Source: Dastarcus helophoroides
Lineage: Eukaryota > Arthropoda > Insecta > Coleoptera > Bothrideridae
Direction of reading: 5' to 3'
NCBI GenBank assembly: GCA_028583605.1
Contig: CM053331.1
Coordinates: 5,264,008-5,328,007, forward strand
Length of the DNA: 64,000 nt
A program made the position numbers and the translations under genes. Positions 10,561 to 23,215 of this stretch are shown here, one piece after another. The notes below the pieces were generated by a model. The model was not told the DNA's origin, did not search any database, and worked only from the letters and a program-made list of their open reading frames with translations. Each line of letters begins with the position of its first letter. The first letter of the stretch is position 1.

Positions 10561-12060
10561 TATCTTAAAAAACCGAAATTTGATGACAAAAGGTTAAAAT
10601 TTTCAAAAAAAGTAAACATTCTAAAAAAAAGTACGAACATTCTAAAAATCGGAATTGAGAAAAATTTAATTTTTCGAAAAAAGTGAAAACTTTCAAATAG
10701 AAGTCAAATATGTAAAAATTTTCAATAAAAACCATTTTGCTACGTAAAAGTTGAAATTTCGAGAAAAAGTCGAAATTTTTGAAAAAAATTTAAATTCTGA
10801 AAGAAGTCATAATATAAGAAAGTTGAAATTTGATGACAAAAGGTTAACATTTTTAGAAAACAGCAAACTTTGAAAAAAATTCGAAAAAATCGAAATTTTG
10901 GGAAAAATCCAATTTTTGAAAAAATGAAAATTTTCAAAAAAAAGTCGTAATTTTTAATTCTTTAAATAAAATACCATGTATTACATAAAAGTCGAAATTT
11001 CGAAAAAAAATTAAAAATTTTTGAAAAAACAAATTCTGGAAAAGATTATATCTTAAAAGAACCGAAATTTGATAACAAAAGATTAACATTTTTAGAAAAC
11101 TGAAAATTCTGAAAAAAGTTCGAAAAAAATCAAAATTTTGAGAAAAATCCAAATTTTGAAAAAATGAAAATTTTCAAAAAAAAATCGAACTTTTTAATTT
11201 CTTAAATAAAATACCATTTATTACATAAAAGTTGAAATTTCGAAAAAAAATTAAAAATTTTTGAAAAATAGTCGAAACTTTGAAAAAAAGTTCTGGAAAA
11301 GATCATATCTTAAAAAAACCGAAATTTGATGACAAAAGGTTAACATTTTTAAAAAAAATAAAAATTCTAAAAGAGAGTTCGAACATTTTAAAAATCGGAA
11401 TTGAGAAAAATTTAATTTTCAAAAAAAAGTGAAAACTTTCCAAAAGAAGTCAAATTTGTTAAATTTAAAAAAAAAATCATTTTGATACGTAAAAATCGAA
11501 ATTTCGAGTAAGAGTCGAAATTTTTGGATAAACTGAAAATTTTCCTTGAATTAAAATTTTTAAAAAAATTTAAATTCTGAAAAAAAGTCATAATATAAAA
11601 AAACTGAGATTTGTTGACAAAAGGTTAACATTTTCAGAAAACTGAAAATTCTGAAAAAAGTTCGAAAAAAATCGAAATTTTGAAAAAATCCAATTTTTGA
11701 AAAAAGTGAACATTTTTAAAAAAGTCAATTTTTCACTGTTTTAAAGAAAAATACCATTTAATACATAAAAGTCGAAATTTCGAAAAAAAATTAAAAATTT
11801 TTGAAAAATAGCCGAAAAAATTAAAATTTTAAAGAACCATTCTGGAAAAAATTATATCTTAAACAAACCGAAATTTGGTGACAAAAGGTTAACATTTTCG
11901 AAAAAAGTAAACATTCTAAAAAAAAAGTTCGAAAATTTTAAAAATCGAAATCGTGAGAAAAATGCAATTTTTCAAAAAAGTCAAAATTTTAGAAAAAAGT
12001 CGAATTTTGAAATTTTTAAATGAAAAATTCAGTTGCTACATAAAAGTTGAAACTTTTAAA
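10548..12060 (-). repeat. Six-copy tandem repeat of about 260 bp
   Basis: The motif ACCGAAATTTGATGACAAAA with flanking TTAACATTTT recurs near 10548, 10798, 11034, 11291, 11577 and 11842. Spacing is 236-286 bp. It is a higher-order tandem repeat built of the AAAAAGTCGAAATTT unit. Confidence 0.7.
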
Positions 12061-13080
12061 AATCAGTTGAAATTTTCAAAAAGTGTCAAAACTTCGAGAA
12101 ATAATAAACAATTTGAACAAAAGTGAAAATTAAAAAAAGCAGTTTTCAATAAGACAATATTTCAAGAGAATCAGGTTTAAAAAAGAAAATCAAAATTTTG
12201 AGAATTCAAAATGTTGTACCAAGATTTTCAATAAATTGAAAAATAAATTAAAACCTTAAAGACAGTCAAAATTGTAAAAGAGTTAAAATTTATGAATTAA
12301 GTTTAAATTTGGAAAAATAGGAAATTAAAAAAATGGAAAATTGGAAATTCGAAATCTTTAAAATATAAAGTCGAAATGTTTAAAAAAGTCAAGATTTTCA
12401 GTACAAATCGAAGTTAGATTTAAAAAAAATCGTTGCTTTCTGAAAGTCGAGATGAGGAAAAGCTGAAACGAAAAAGAAGTCGAATTTAGAATGAAAATGT
12501 TTTATAAAGATTGAATTCAAAAACAGTCAAGTTTGCAAAAAGGTTGAAAATTCGAGTTAAAATCTTAAAAAAACGTTGCAAAAATTGTTAATAGCAAAAT
12601 GGGCATTTGGAAAAAAGACCAAAATTTGCAAAAATATGGTCAAAAATGTGATAAAAAATCAAAATATTCCATAAAAACCCCGAAACAAAGTCAAAATATT
12701 AAAAATTTAAACTATTGGAAACCAAAACAAAACTGAAATTATCATAGAAAGTTTCCAAAAAAGAAAATCAAAATATCAAAAATCATTATCCTAAAGCTGG
12801 AATTTTTTAAAGAATAAAAACTTCCAAAAAAGTGGAAATTTTCCAAATTACGTCAAAATTCCAAAAAAAACTTGAAATTTTGGGAATCGAAAGAGAAAAT
12901 GTCGACATTCTGAAAAAAGTTGATATTTTAAAATGTCAAAATTTCCAAAATACAACTTTATTCCCAGTAAAAATCTAATTCTTCAAAAAAAGTCGGAATT
13001 TCCAAAAAGATGATCCAAGAATACTTACCCGAAAGTCGCTTTTTTTCTAAAATTTCTATAAATCTTGAACTTCTTTTGTA
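12061..13080 (-). repeat. Degenerate AAAGTCGAAATTT array, reverse orientation
   Basis: Same repeat family as 8653-9565 but on the opposite strand. It becomes less regular toward 13000. Confidence 0.6.
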
Positions 13081-14369
13081 AAATTCCCTTCATACTTTAT
13101 CAGAAAAAATAATTTAGGGTGGCCAAATCCTAATAGAAAGTGGCTGAATATTTAGGATTGTTCCTGCTTCTGTATGAGAGCTAGTATTACAATTAGAATC
13201 TGTTGGTTCCAGAGACTAGTTGGTTCTATTGAATCTATCAGGATATTTAAGTTTAATAGGCAGTTGTTGCGGGAAGCACACGATGATTTTACAATTACAT
13301 CACTTTTTCAACCCCAAAGCTGATCTTAATAATCTGATTTTGGACTAATTATCAGAATACTATTGTCGAATTAAATACGTAAAATCTTGAGTCGTTTAGG
13401 GGCCTAAATGGACATTAACGGTGTAAACTGGAGGAAACGTGGCTCTATTAGATAAAACACATGACTGTCGTGTCGTGTTACCTGTGGAAGGGAAGCCCTC
13501 AATTGCACCACACACGCGGCGGTGGCGTGCCGATCTGACATCCCACATCAATCTACATTAGGGTTAAAAGCTTTCCTAATGAATTGCACACAACAGACAC
13601 AGTCTTACGACCTTCTTTCTGACCGTTACTTTATTCGATAATGGATGCCACCGACCCACGTTAATAATATAATGAAAAGTGGAAAAGTCATAAAGCATGG
13701 GGGCCCCTAAACTTAACAAACATAGCTGATGGGGTGATAAACTCTCACGTTTAGTGAGGCACGCAGCACATGGTCTCTGGCAATCATCTTAAAAACTAGC
13801 AGGAATATAATACGTTTGGCCAAAAGGTCAGAACGTTTATTTATTGAAGTTTGTTAAAGTGTTATTGCTTCTTTTATTTTCTATTTATGAATAATAATTT
13901 ACGTAGTCTACTTAAAAGTGAAGCAAAACATTTTTTAATTGCATCTCTACATACGTATATACGAAATTATAGACTAAAGCCATTGCGTCATCAAAGGAGG
14001 TCCTAAAAATGCTATAATTACAGTAATTTGGTGTTAAACAGTGTCGTTGTACTAGAAAGTGGTCATTATCATTCTTTGAATGTTCCATCTGCTAATCATC
14101 ACTGAGACAATACAGATTAGTACTCTTTGAAAGTATCGTCCATGAATATTAAGAAAGAAATTACAAACTTCACTACTCACAAGAATTAGGCGATGGTTTT
14201 AAATAAATAATAAAAAAAAAGAAATGCGTTTCATTTATTTCATCCATATAGTTCCAATCTTTTGAAAACTGGCACTTTCAGTTTTTTTTAATGACGACCG
14301 TAAACTCAAAATTTAAGTTATAATCTCGAAATGTTTCCTGAGAAATTTCGGCGTTTTGTTATACACTGT
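13081..14369. other. Non-array AT-rich sequence; possible small MITE at 13394-13712
   Basis: No coding frame is recognised. An 11-bp perfect inverted repeat, GTTTAGGGGCC / GGCCCCTAAAC, lies at 13394-13404 and 13702-13712. It could bound a 319-bp non-autonomous element, but there is no clear target duplication. Confidence 0.35.
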
Positions 14370-14529
14370 CACGGGTCGGCAAACTTTTAAACTGAAAGAG
14401 CCAGCCGCAATAAAAAAATTGATTTCGTGAATTTCATTCAAAGAGCCACAAATTTTTATTTCTGGTTTTACATTTTATTTCAAAATTAAATGAGATAAAT
14501 GAAACAAAATATGGGATAGAGAGAGGCCC

Positions 14530-17345
14530 CCCTAACTTATGTAGTCAAACGAAAATCTATTCAGCCCAAAAGATTATTTCTTATTTCTCAAAATTTAGAC
14601 ATTTTCTTCAAAATTTCCCCTTTTTTCGCAATTTCGACTGTTTTAACTCTTCTCCATATTAGACTTCTTTTTTAATATCTATTTTGTTCCTAAAATTAGA
14701 CTTTTACCCCAAATCTTTCTTTCTTCCCAAAACTCGACAACTTGTGAAAATGTTTACTTTTTCCTAATTCGACTTACTGAAAGATTCGACTTATTTCTCA
14801 AAAATTCATCTTCTGTCGATTTTTTAATAAAAAAAGGAAAAATTTGATGTAATTGGGGATGTTAAGTAAAATAGTTTTCAAAGAATTCGATCTTTTTGTC
14901 AAAGTTTTCTTTTTTCGAAATTAAGATCCATTCGCAAATTTCACTTTTTTCCAAAATTACATTTTTTCGACTTTGCTCTAAATTGCTGCTTTTTTCTAGA
15001 ACTTATTACATTCTTTTTAAAATACGCTCTTTTACCAAATTTCGGCATTTTCCCCAAAATTGGCTTTTACGAAACATTTAAACTTTTATTTATTTTCTAC
15101 AAATTTGGACTTGTTACGCAAAATTCGGTTTTTTTTTAGAAATTTCGACTTTTTAAATTCGACATTTTATTGTTTCTGCAAACTGCGATTTTTTGACGAA
15201 ATTTATCTATATATTTTCAAAATGTTTGACTTAATCTCAAAATTTGACTTTCTGTGGGAAATTTTGACCTTCAAAACTTCTATATTCTTTTTAGAATTTA
15301 TCCTTTTTCAAAATTTCGCCATTTTGCCCAAATATTGACTTTTATTAAACATTTTATTTATTTTATACAAATTTGGATTTGTTTCGCAAAGTTCGGTTTT
15401 TTTTTTCGAAATTTTGACTTTTAAAATTCGACATTTTATCGTTCCTGAAAGCTGCGTTTTTCAACGAAATTCGTCAATATTCAAAATGTTTGTCTTAATC
15501 TCAAAATTTGATTTTTTTTTCTTAAAATTTCTTCTCTAACGTTCAACATTTTTCTTGAAACTGGAAGTTTTATCAACATTGTCTTTTCTTTCGAAATTAT
15601 TTTAGCAATTCTATCAAAATTCGAGTTTATCTAAAGATTTTGAGTTTTTTCTTAATTCGTCTTTTTCTTAAAATTTCAAATTTATTCCAAAAATTTAACT
15701 TTCTCTGGGAAAAGGCAATTTTTCATTTTCTTCTTCTCTGAAAAACTTTGGCGTTTAAAAAGTTCCACGATTTTTTCTAAGCTTTTAATTGGAGGAATTG
15801 TAATTCCTAGGTTTCAATCTATTGTCGAACATGGACTTTTTTATAATTTTATCTTTTTTGAAAACTTTTAACAAATTCATTTTTTTGGAAATTTTTTTTC
15901 AAATTAAGCCTTTTCTGGACATTTCAACTTTTATTTCGAACTAAATTCATCTATTTTTAAATCTCAAAATTTGATTTTTTTTCTTAAAATTTGAATTTCT
16001 TTGGGAAATTTTACGTTTCTTTTAAAATTCAATCCTTTTTTCAAAATTGGAAGTTTTATAAAAAGATGCTTTTCTTTCGAAATTATTTTACCAATTTTCT
16101 TAAAATTCGATTTATTTGAAAAATTGAAGTTTTTTTTTAATTCGTTTTGTTCTCGAAATTTCAATTTATTCTCAAAATTTAACTTTCTCTGAAAAATTGC
16201 AAATTTTTTATTTTCTTCTTCTCTGAAAAACTTTCGACTTCTGAAAAGTTCGACAATTTTTTTACGCTTTTAATTTCTTACAATTTCTCTTTTCGAAATT
16301 TTACAATTTTTCACAAAATTTAAATTTGTCTAACAATTTCAAGTTTTAAATTTGTTCTATATTTCAATCTAATGTCGAAATTCGACGTTTTTTTTAATTT
16401 TACCTTTTTTGAAAACTTTTGACAAATTCAGTTTTTTTCGAAATCTCGTTTTTCAAAATTAAGCCTTTTCTGGAAATTTCAACTTTTATTTCGAACTAAA
16501 TTCATCTATTTTCAAATCTCAATATTTGATTTTTTTCTTAAAATTTGACATTCTCTTGGAAATTTTGAACATTTTTTAAAATTCGATACTTTTCTCGAAA
16601 CTGGAAGTTATATCGACATTCTCTTTTCTTTAGAAATTAATTATTTTACCAATTTCTCAAATTTCAAGTATATCAGAAAATTTGGACATTTTTTTAATCA
16701 CCTTGTTCTCGAGATTTCAAATTTCTTCCTAAAAATTATATTTCTCTGGAAAATTGCAAAATTGTAGTCGAAGTTTCGGACTTTTTATAAAATTTTGACC
16801 TTTTCCTCGAAATTTGTCTTAAAATTTGACCTTTTTCTTGTTCTGTGAAAAACTTAAACATTTTTGAAGTTCGACAAATTTTTTTAAGCTTTCAGTTTAT
16901 TTTTACAATTTGTCTTTTTGGTATTTAAAGTTTTTCAAAAAACTCAAATTTGTCTAAGAACTTCAGGTTTTTAATTTGTTCTGAGTGTCAATCTATGGTC
17001 GAAATTCGACGTTTTTTTTAACTAAAATTTTACCTTTTTGAAAACTTTTGATAAATTCATTTTTTTCGAAATTTCTTCTTTTTTCTCAATTTTTTTGAAA
17101 TCTTTTTCTTTTTCTCCATTTTTTCGAAGTCTCTTTCTTTTTCCCAATTTTTTCGAAATCTCTTCCTTCTTCTCAAAATTCGGCTTTTTCTAGTAATTTC
17201 AGCTTTTATTTCGAACTTCCGCGAGAAAAATATTTGTTTGAAATTTCGATTCCCCAAGTTGGTATTCATTTAAAATTTCAATGTTTTTTAAAATGTTGAT
17301 AAAAATCAATCAAAAATTTTGGAAAAATACGTTTTGAAATCATAA
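14530..17345 (+). repeat. Degenerate TTTTTCGAAATTTCGAC array, forward orientation
   Basis: 2.8 kb of imperfect AAAATTTCGACTTTTT-type units with sub-repeats. The block from TTCGAACTAAATTCATCTA to GAAAACTTTTGACAAATTC recurs about every 540 bp (near 15940 and 16490). Confidence 0.65.
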
Positions 17346-17372
17346 CTTTTTTGTCAAACCTTAAAAATTCCT

Positions 17373-17485
17373 TGAAATACAAAACTTGTCCCCTAAAACC
17401 AAGAAATATTAAAAAGCACAACAAACTGAGTATCTCTTTGAAGATGATAGCTTGGCTGTCGAACCGAGTTGGAGCAACCTTTGTT
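17373..17485 (+). mobile_element. Penelope-like terminus fragment
   Basis: Contains CTTGTCCCCTAAAACCAAG, then a degenerate hammerhead-like core, then GAGCAACCTTTGTTG. All three match the Penelope termini at 62.4 and 63.4 kb. Confidence 0.6.
17433..17474 (+). ncRNA. Degenerate hammerhead-like motif
   Basis: TTGAAGA replaces CTGAAGA, and the short palindrome after GAA is CCGAGT instead of ACGCGT. Stem II is retained. It is probably inactive. Confidence 0.25.
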
Positions 17486-17650
17486 GTTTTTTAAAAATTT
17501 TTTGAAATGTATTTTTGGAAATTTCGACTACCGTAGGTCACTTGTTTAACGCGCGAGTCTGGCCTCTCTGGCTTGTATTTATTTATTTTTTTAGGGGAAT
17601 TTAAAGAGCCGCAATTATCTTTTAAAAGAGCCGCGGTTTGCCGACCCCTG

Positions 17651-18654
17651 CGCTATGTCAATGACTTCCCAAAGTGTTGGTCACTGCCTGTATAAACTAG
17701 TGGTGCATTTGGTTGCACAATGTGATTTTGTCATTTTTCTACTAGATGAATCAGCTGATGATGGATGTTGACAGTTGGTTAACAATGGTTTAATTTCTAA
17801 CAATAAAGATGTTTAATTCGTATTTGCCCGGTGGTAATAATTTAATATATACGTTAAGCGTGAAATCAAATTGATAATTAAATCTGCATAATGCATAACT
17901 TGACGCATAATAACCGCATTATGACATGTGTCGCTCATTAATAATTTGCATTTCGTGCAGAAAAACAACAAATAACCGTAATATGACATATATAATGTCT
18001 TGTCTATTATTCATCTGTCTTAAATAGATGAAAAAAATAGAAACGGATCAGGAACTAGATTTTTGGCCGAAACCGGATTTCGACTTCTCAAAAGTCCTTA
18101 TTTACGATTTGAAAGTACCCCATTATATAGATATTGACTCGTAGATACCGAATCCGAAAACCAAATTTAGCTACGACTTTTGGTTTGAAACATATGAAAG
18201 TTTAAAGTTACGAAAAAAGTTCCAAGGGTCCCTCCAACATAAAAAAATTTCCATTTTTCAAAAGTGCGTTCATAACTTTTTCATAAAGTTTTCGGTACGT
18301 AGAATCAGGGTCTGAAAACCAAACTGGGCTATGACTATCCGCTTACGAGATACAAGCTTCAAAAATTTCAAAATTTTCTAATTTTTACCAAATTTCCTAT
18401 TCAAAATTCAGCCACCAATGTGGTAAAATTAGGCATTAAAAACCACCTAAAATGTATGCAATGAATAATACACAGGATTGTATTTAAATTTGCCTCTACG
18501 CATTGATGGCTAGAGATCATGAATGTGTAACCACGCTTTACCAAAATGTTTGCAGATAATCAGAGTTCTTTTTTAATATAAACTTCAAAACATTTAATCT
18601 TTAAACTCGAAATTATGGCTTTAGTGTGGCACTTCTAATGTTTGTTTAACTTGA
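17651..18654. other. Unassigned sequence
   Basis: No gene is recognised. The 18030-18400 part has a less biased composition than its surroundings and contains two loosely similar halves (each with GAAAACCAAA..T..GCTA), perhaps an old dimeric repeat. Confidence 0.35.
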
Positions 18655-20100
18655 AAAGTTGAAGAATATTTTTTCGGCCATTTTGAAGTTTCTTTTCAAA
18701 ATTTCGATATCATTTCCAAATTTTACATTCAAGTCAAATTTTTGAATATTTATAAGTAAAATTCCAGCTTACTACATGAAAGTAAAAACTCCGAGGAAAT
18801 AATCAAAAAACAAAGATAGAAATATTTAAAAAATTAATATTTTGGAAAGCAGTAGAGGTTCTCAAAAAAGCAATATTTCGACATAATCAGATTTATAAAA
18901 AAATCTAAATTTTGAAAAAATAACTCGAAAAATATCAAAATTTTGTGTGAAATTCGAAAATAAATCAAAATCTTAGAGAAGCGAAATTGTGAAAAGGTTG
19001 AAATTTAAAAAGTGAATTAAAATTTGGAAAAAAATAAAAATTAAAAAATGGAGTTTTCACAAAAAGTCGACATTTTAAAAAAAATTAAAATCCGAAAATA
19101 GTCATCACTTAAAGAAAAATTTGAAATTTAATGATAAAAAGTAGAAATTTACAAAAAAAGTAAAAATTCTGAAAGAAAGTTTAAAAATTCCAAAAGTCGA
19201 AATTTTGAAAAAATCCAATTTTTCACTAAAGTAAAAATTTTCAGAAATAAGTCTTCGAATTTTTGAATCTTTTTAATAAAAGTGCAGCTTACTAGATGAA
19301 AGTCGAAATTTCGACAAAAAAAGTCGAAATTTCGAGAAAAAAGTCGAAATTTCGGGAAAAAAAGTCGAAATTAATGATAAAAAGTCGAAATTTTCAAAAA
19401 AAAAAAAGTAAAAACTTTGAGGAAATAGTCAAAAGTTTGAACAAAGGTGGAAATGTAAAAAAATGAATATTGTGGAAAACAGTAGAGGTTTTCAAAAAAA
19501 CAATATTTCAATATAATCAGATTTATAAAAAAATCAAAACTTTGAAAAAGGTAACTCAAAAAAGATTAAAATTTTGTTTGAAAATTTTCAAGAAAACAAC
19601 AAAAAGTTGACATTTTGAAAAAAAAACAAAATACGAAACAACAAAAATTTGAAATTTGATATAAAATAAAATTTTACAAAAAAAGATTCTGAAATAAAGT
19701 TTAAAAATTCCGAAAGCCGAAATTTTGAAAAAATCTAATTTTTCACTGAAGTAAAAATTTTCAGAAGTAAGTCGTCGAATTTTTGAATCTTTTAAATTAC
19801 TAATATATAAATATATAAAATGTAAATAGTAAAAATTTTTTAAAAAATTCCAAACTTCGAGATAAAGTCAAAATATTAAAAAAATTCGATACATTAAAAA
19901 GAAATTTAATACTAAAATTTCTAAAAAAGAAAATTTTTAATAAAGACAAAAATGATGAAAAAAGTCTCCAAAAAAAATCAAGAAACCAACATTTTAATTG
20001 GAATTTTCAAAAAAAGTCAAAACTTCGAATAAAGTCGAAATTTTCAATATTAAGTTAACATTTCGAGGAAACATTAAAATTTTGGGTGTCAAAGAAGAAA
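18655..20100 (-). repeat. Degenerate AAAAGTCGAAATTT array, reverse orientation
   Basis: Two similar about 450-bp halves are visible: the block with AACAGTAGAGG and CAATATTTC..ATAATCAG recurs near 18850 and 19475. This indicates tandem duplication within the array. Confidence 0.6.
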
Positions 20101-20199
20101 TTGTGTACCTTTTGAAAAGAGGATATTTTAAAATGTCAAAATTATTGAGACAAATGTAGCCACATCGATAGAGGTACCAGAGTTTGGGTAAGGACTCAA

Positions 20200-20325
20200 A
20201 TACGAAACGACCACCTGGAAGACCATCAAAGAGATGGCACGAGAGCTGGACATGGAGATCGCAAGACAATAGATAGAGGTAAAATATGGGCAGACAGGAC
20301 AACAGACTTATGCTAATAAGAAGAA
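20200..20325 (+). pseudogene. 3' end of a non-LTR retrotransposon (RTE-like), decayed
   Basis: Short frames read GRPSKRWH (about 20216-20240) and, one frame over, DRGKIWADRT. These resemble the GRPxKRW...D..KW C-terminus of many insect non-LTR retrotransposon polyproteins. It runs directly into AATAAGAAGAAGAAG and the GAAGTA microsatellite, consistent with a simple-sequence 3' tail. Confidence 0.4.
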
Positions 20326-22089
20326 GAAGAGGAAGAAGTGGAAGAAGTGGAAGAAGTAGAAGAAGTAGAAGAAATAGAAGAAGTAGTACAAGAACTAGTA
20401 GTAGAAGAAGTAGAAGTAGTAGAAGAAGTAAAAGAGGTGGAAGAAGTAGAAGAAGTGGAAGATGTAAAAGAAGTAGAAGAAGTGGAAGAAGTAGAAAAAG
20501 TAAAAGAAGTAGAAGAAGTAGAAGTAGAAGAAGTAGAGGAAGAAGTAGAAGAAGAAGTAGAAGAAGTGGAAGAAGTAGAAAAAGCAGAAGAAGTAGAAGA
20601 AGTAGAAAAAGTAGAAAAAGTAGAAGATGTAAAAGAAGTAGAAGAAGTAAAAGTAAAAGAACTAGAAGTAGAAGAAGTAGAGGAAGAAGAAGTAGAAGAA
20701 GTAGAAGAGGTAGAAGTAGAAGAAGTAGAAGAAGTAGAGGATGTAAAAGAAGTAGAAGAAGTAGAAGTAAAAGAAGTAGAAGTAGAAGAAGTAGAAGAAG
20801 AAGAAGAAGTAGAAGAAGTAGAAGAGGTAAAAGAAGTAGAAGAAGTAGAAGCAGAAGAAGTTGAAGAAGTAGAAGATATAAAAGAAGTAGAAGAAGTAGA
20901 AGTAAAAGAAGTAGAAGTAGAAGAAGTAGAAGAAGTAGAAGAAGTAGAAGAAGTAGAAGAAGTAGAAGAGGTAGAAGAAGTAGAAGAAGTAGAAGAAGTA
21001 GAAGAAGTAGAAGTAGAAGAAGTAAAAGAAGTGGAAGAAGTAGAAGAAGCAGAGGTAGAGCAAGTAGAAAAATTGGAGGACGAAGAAGTAGAAGATGTAG
21101 TAGAAGAAGAAATAGAAGAAGTAGAAGATGTAAAAGAAGTAGAAGAAGTAGAAGTAGAAGAAGTAGAGAAAGAAAAAGCAAAAGAAGCAGTAGAAGAAGA
21201 AGAAGCAGAAGAAGTGGAAGAAGTAGAAGAAGAAAAAGTAGAAGAAGTAGAAGAGGTAAAAGAAGTAGAAGTAGAAGCAGAAGAAGTTGAAGAAGTAGAA
21301 GATATAAAAGAAGTAGAAGAAGTAGAAGTAAAAGAAGTAGAAGTAGAAGAAGTAGAAGAAGTAGAAGAAGTAGAAGAAGTAGAAGAAGTAGAAGAAGTAG
21401 AAGAAGTAGAAGAAGTAGAAGAAGTAGAAGAAGTAGAAGAAGTAGAAGAAGTAGAAGAAGTAGAAGAAGTAGAAGAGGTAGAAGAAGTAGAAGAAGTAGA
21501 AGTAAAAGAAGTGGAAGAAGTAGAAGATATAAAAGAAGTAGAAGAAGCAGAGGTAGAGCAAGTAGAAAAAGTGGAGGACGAAGAAGTAGAAGAAGTAGAA
21601 GATGTAGTAGAAGAAGAAATAGAAGAAGTAGAAGATGTAAAAGAAGTAGAAGAAGTAGAAGTAGAAGTAGAGGAAGAAGAAGTAAAAGAAGTAGAAGAAG
21701 AAGCAGAAGAAGTGGAAGAAGTAGAAGAAGCAGAAGAAGTAGAAGAAGTAGAAAAAGTAGAAAATGTAAAAGAAGTAGAAGAAGTAGAAGTAAAAAAAGT
21801 AGAAGTAAAAGAACTAGAAGAAGTAAAAGTAAAAGATGTAGAAGAAGTAGAAGAAGTAGAAGAAGTAAAAGAAGTGGAAGAAGTAGAAGATATAAAAGAA
21901 GTAGAAGAAGCAGAGGTAGAACAAGTAGAGGACGAAGAAGTAGAAGATGTAGTAGAAGAAGAAATAGAAGTAGAAGAAGTAGAAGATGTAAAAGAAGTAA
22001 AAGCAGAAGTAAAGGAAGTAGAAGAAGTAGAGGAAGAAGTAGAAGAAGTAGATGTAGTAGAAGTAGAAGTAGAAGATGAAAAAGAAGTT

Positions 22090-22126
<37 letters not shown>

Positions 22127-22772
22127 TGGACGAAGTGGAAGAAGTGGAAGAAGTAGAATAAATAGAAGAAGTAGAATAAATAGAAGAAGTAGTAGAAAAA
22201 GAAGCAGAAGAAGTAGAAGTAATAGAAGAAGTAAAAGAGGTAGAAGTAGAAGTTTAAGAAGTAGAAGTAGAAGTCGAAGATGTAAAAGAAGTAGAAGTAG
22301 AAAAAGTAGAGGAAGAAGTAGAAGAAAAAGTAGAAGAAGTAGAAGTAGAAGAAGTAGAGGAAGAAGTAGAAGAAGTAGAAGAGGTAGAAGAAGTTGAAAA
22401 AGTAGAAGAAGTAGAGGTAGAAGAAGTAGAAGATGTAAAAGAAGTAGAAGAGGTAGAAGAAGTAGAAAAAGTAGAAGAAGTAAAAGAAGTAGAACTAGAA
22501 GATATAAAAGAAGTAGAAGAAACAGAAATAGAAAAAATGGAAAAAGTAGAGGAAGTAGAAGATGTAGTAGAAGAAGAAATAGAAGAATTAGAAAAAGTAG
22601 AAGATGTAAAAGAAGTAGAGGAAGAAGAAGTAGAAGAAGTAGATGTAGCAGAAGTAGAAGAAGTAGAAGAAGCAGAAGTAAAAGAAGTAGAAGAAGAAGA
22701 AGTAGAAGCAGTAGAAGAAGTAGAAGCAGAAGAAGTAGAAGAAGAAGTAAAAGTAGAAGAAAAAGAAAAATA
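20325..22772 (+). repeat. GAAGTA/GAAGTAGAA microsatellite, 2.45 kb
   Basis: A purine-rich tract of GAAGTAGAA and GAAGAAGTA units with scattered variants (GATGTA, GCAGAA, AAAGAA). It has almost no stop codons, so it stays open in several frames. This produces artefactual Glu-Val and Arg-Ser polypeptides on the plus strand and a poly-Leu/Phe polypeptide on the minus strand. It lies just beyond the 3' end of the CEP57 gene. Confidence 0.9.
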
Positions 22773-22999
22773 TCAAAATAATTCGACGTTTTCAATAAAA
22801 ATCGAATTCTTCAAAGATGATCCGAGAATTCTTTCTCTTCTTTCACGCAGACAAAAGAGCGGGGCATTAAAGAAGGCTGAATGAATTAAATTAGAAGAGT
22901 TGAAAAGGAGAGGAAAGAAAAAAAATTCCTGCAAAATTTCAGTCGTTTTTCTGAATATATTGAATTTCCTGTTTCCACTGAAAATTCCTAAGTTTTCAA

Positions 23000-23150
23000 T
23001 TTTTAATTGACTCCACAATTGTCCAAGTATGATTTGGGGTCAAATTCCAAACGTGAGAACAGTATTCCAGTGTTGGCCCATCTTGGGATGTGTAGAGAGT
23101 TGTGAAAAGATTTGACATACAAAGATAAAACGTTTATTGGCCCAAGCAAA
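23000..23150 (-). pseudogene. Jockey-like reverse transcriptase fragment
   Basis: On the minus strand this reads LYTSQDGPTLEYCSHVWNL, the RT thumb-region motif found in Jockey/R1 elements. It aligns with the LYKAQVRATLVNSFLMFGV segment of the copy at 9.6-10.6 kb. Confidence 0.6.
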
Positions 23151-23181
23151 CAAAAGTTAAAATGAAGATATATGGTTATTG

Positions 23182-23187
23182 TTTATT
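23182..23187 (-). promoter_or_regulatory. Polyadenylation signal of CEP57 gene
   Basis: AATAAA on the minus strand, 29 nt downstream of the TGA stop (23218-23216) of the last CEP57 exon. Confidence 0.6.
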
Positions 23188-23215
23188 TTAAAGAAATTCT
23201 TATGGATAAAATAAA

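Larger units (their letters stand above)
14370..17650 (+). mobile_element. hAT-like non-autonomous element filled with minisatellite
   Basis: The left end, CACGGGTCGGCAAACTTTT, and the right end, GGTTTGCCGACCCCTG, are inverted repeats of the CAGGGGTCGGCAAAC type familiar from hAT elements. Subterminal AGAGCC motifs occur at both sides (GAAAGAGCCAGCCGC, AAAGAGCCGCGG). Between about 14530 and 17345 the interior is forward-oriented TTTCGACTTTTT array, followed by a Penelope terminus fragment at 17373-17485. No transposase is present. The 8-bp flanks agree at only about half of their positions. Confidence 0.6.

Noticed and set aside
19994..22795. 933-codon minus-strand poly-Leu frame and 607-codon plus-strand Glu-Val frame
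   Set aside because: Both come from the GAAGTA microsatellite, which lacks stop codons in several frames. No start context, domain or splice signal.
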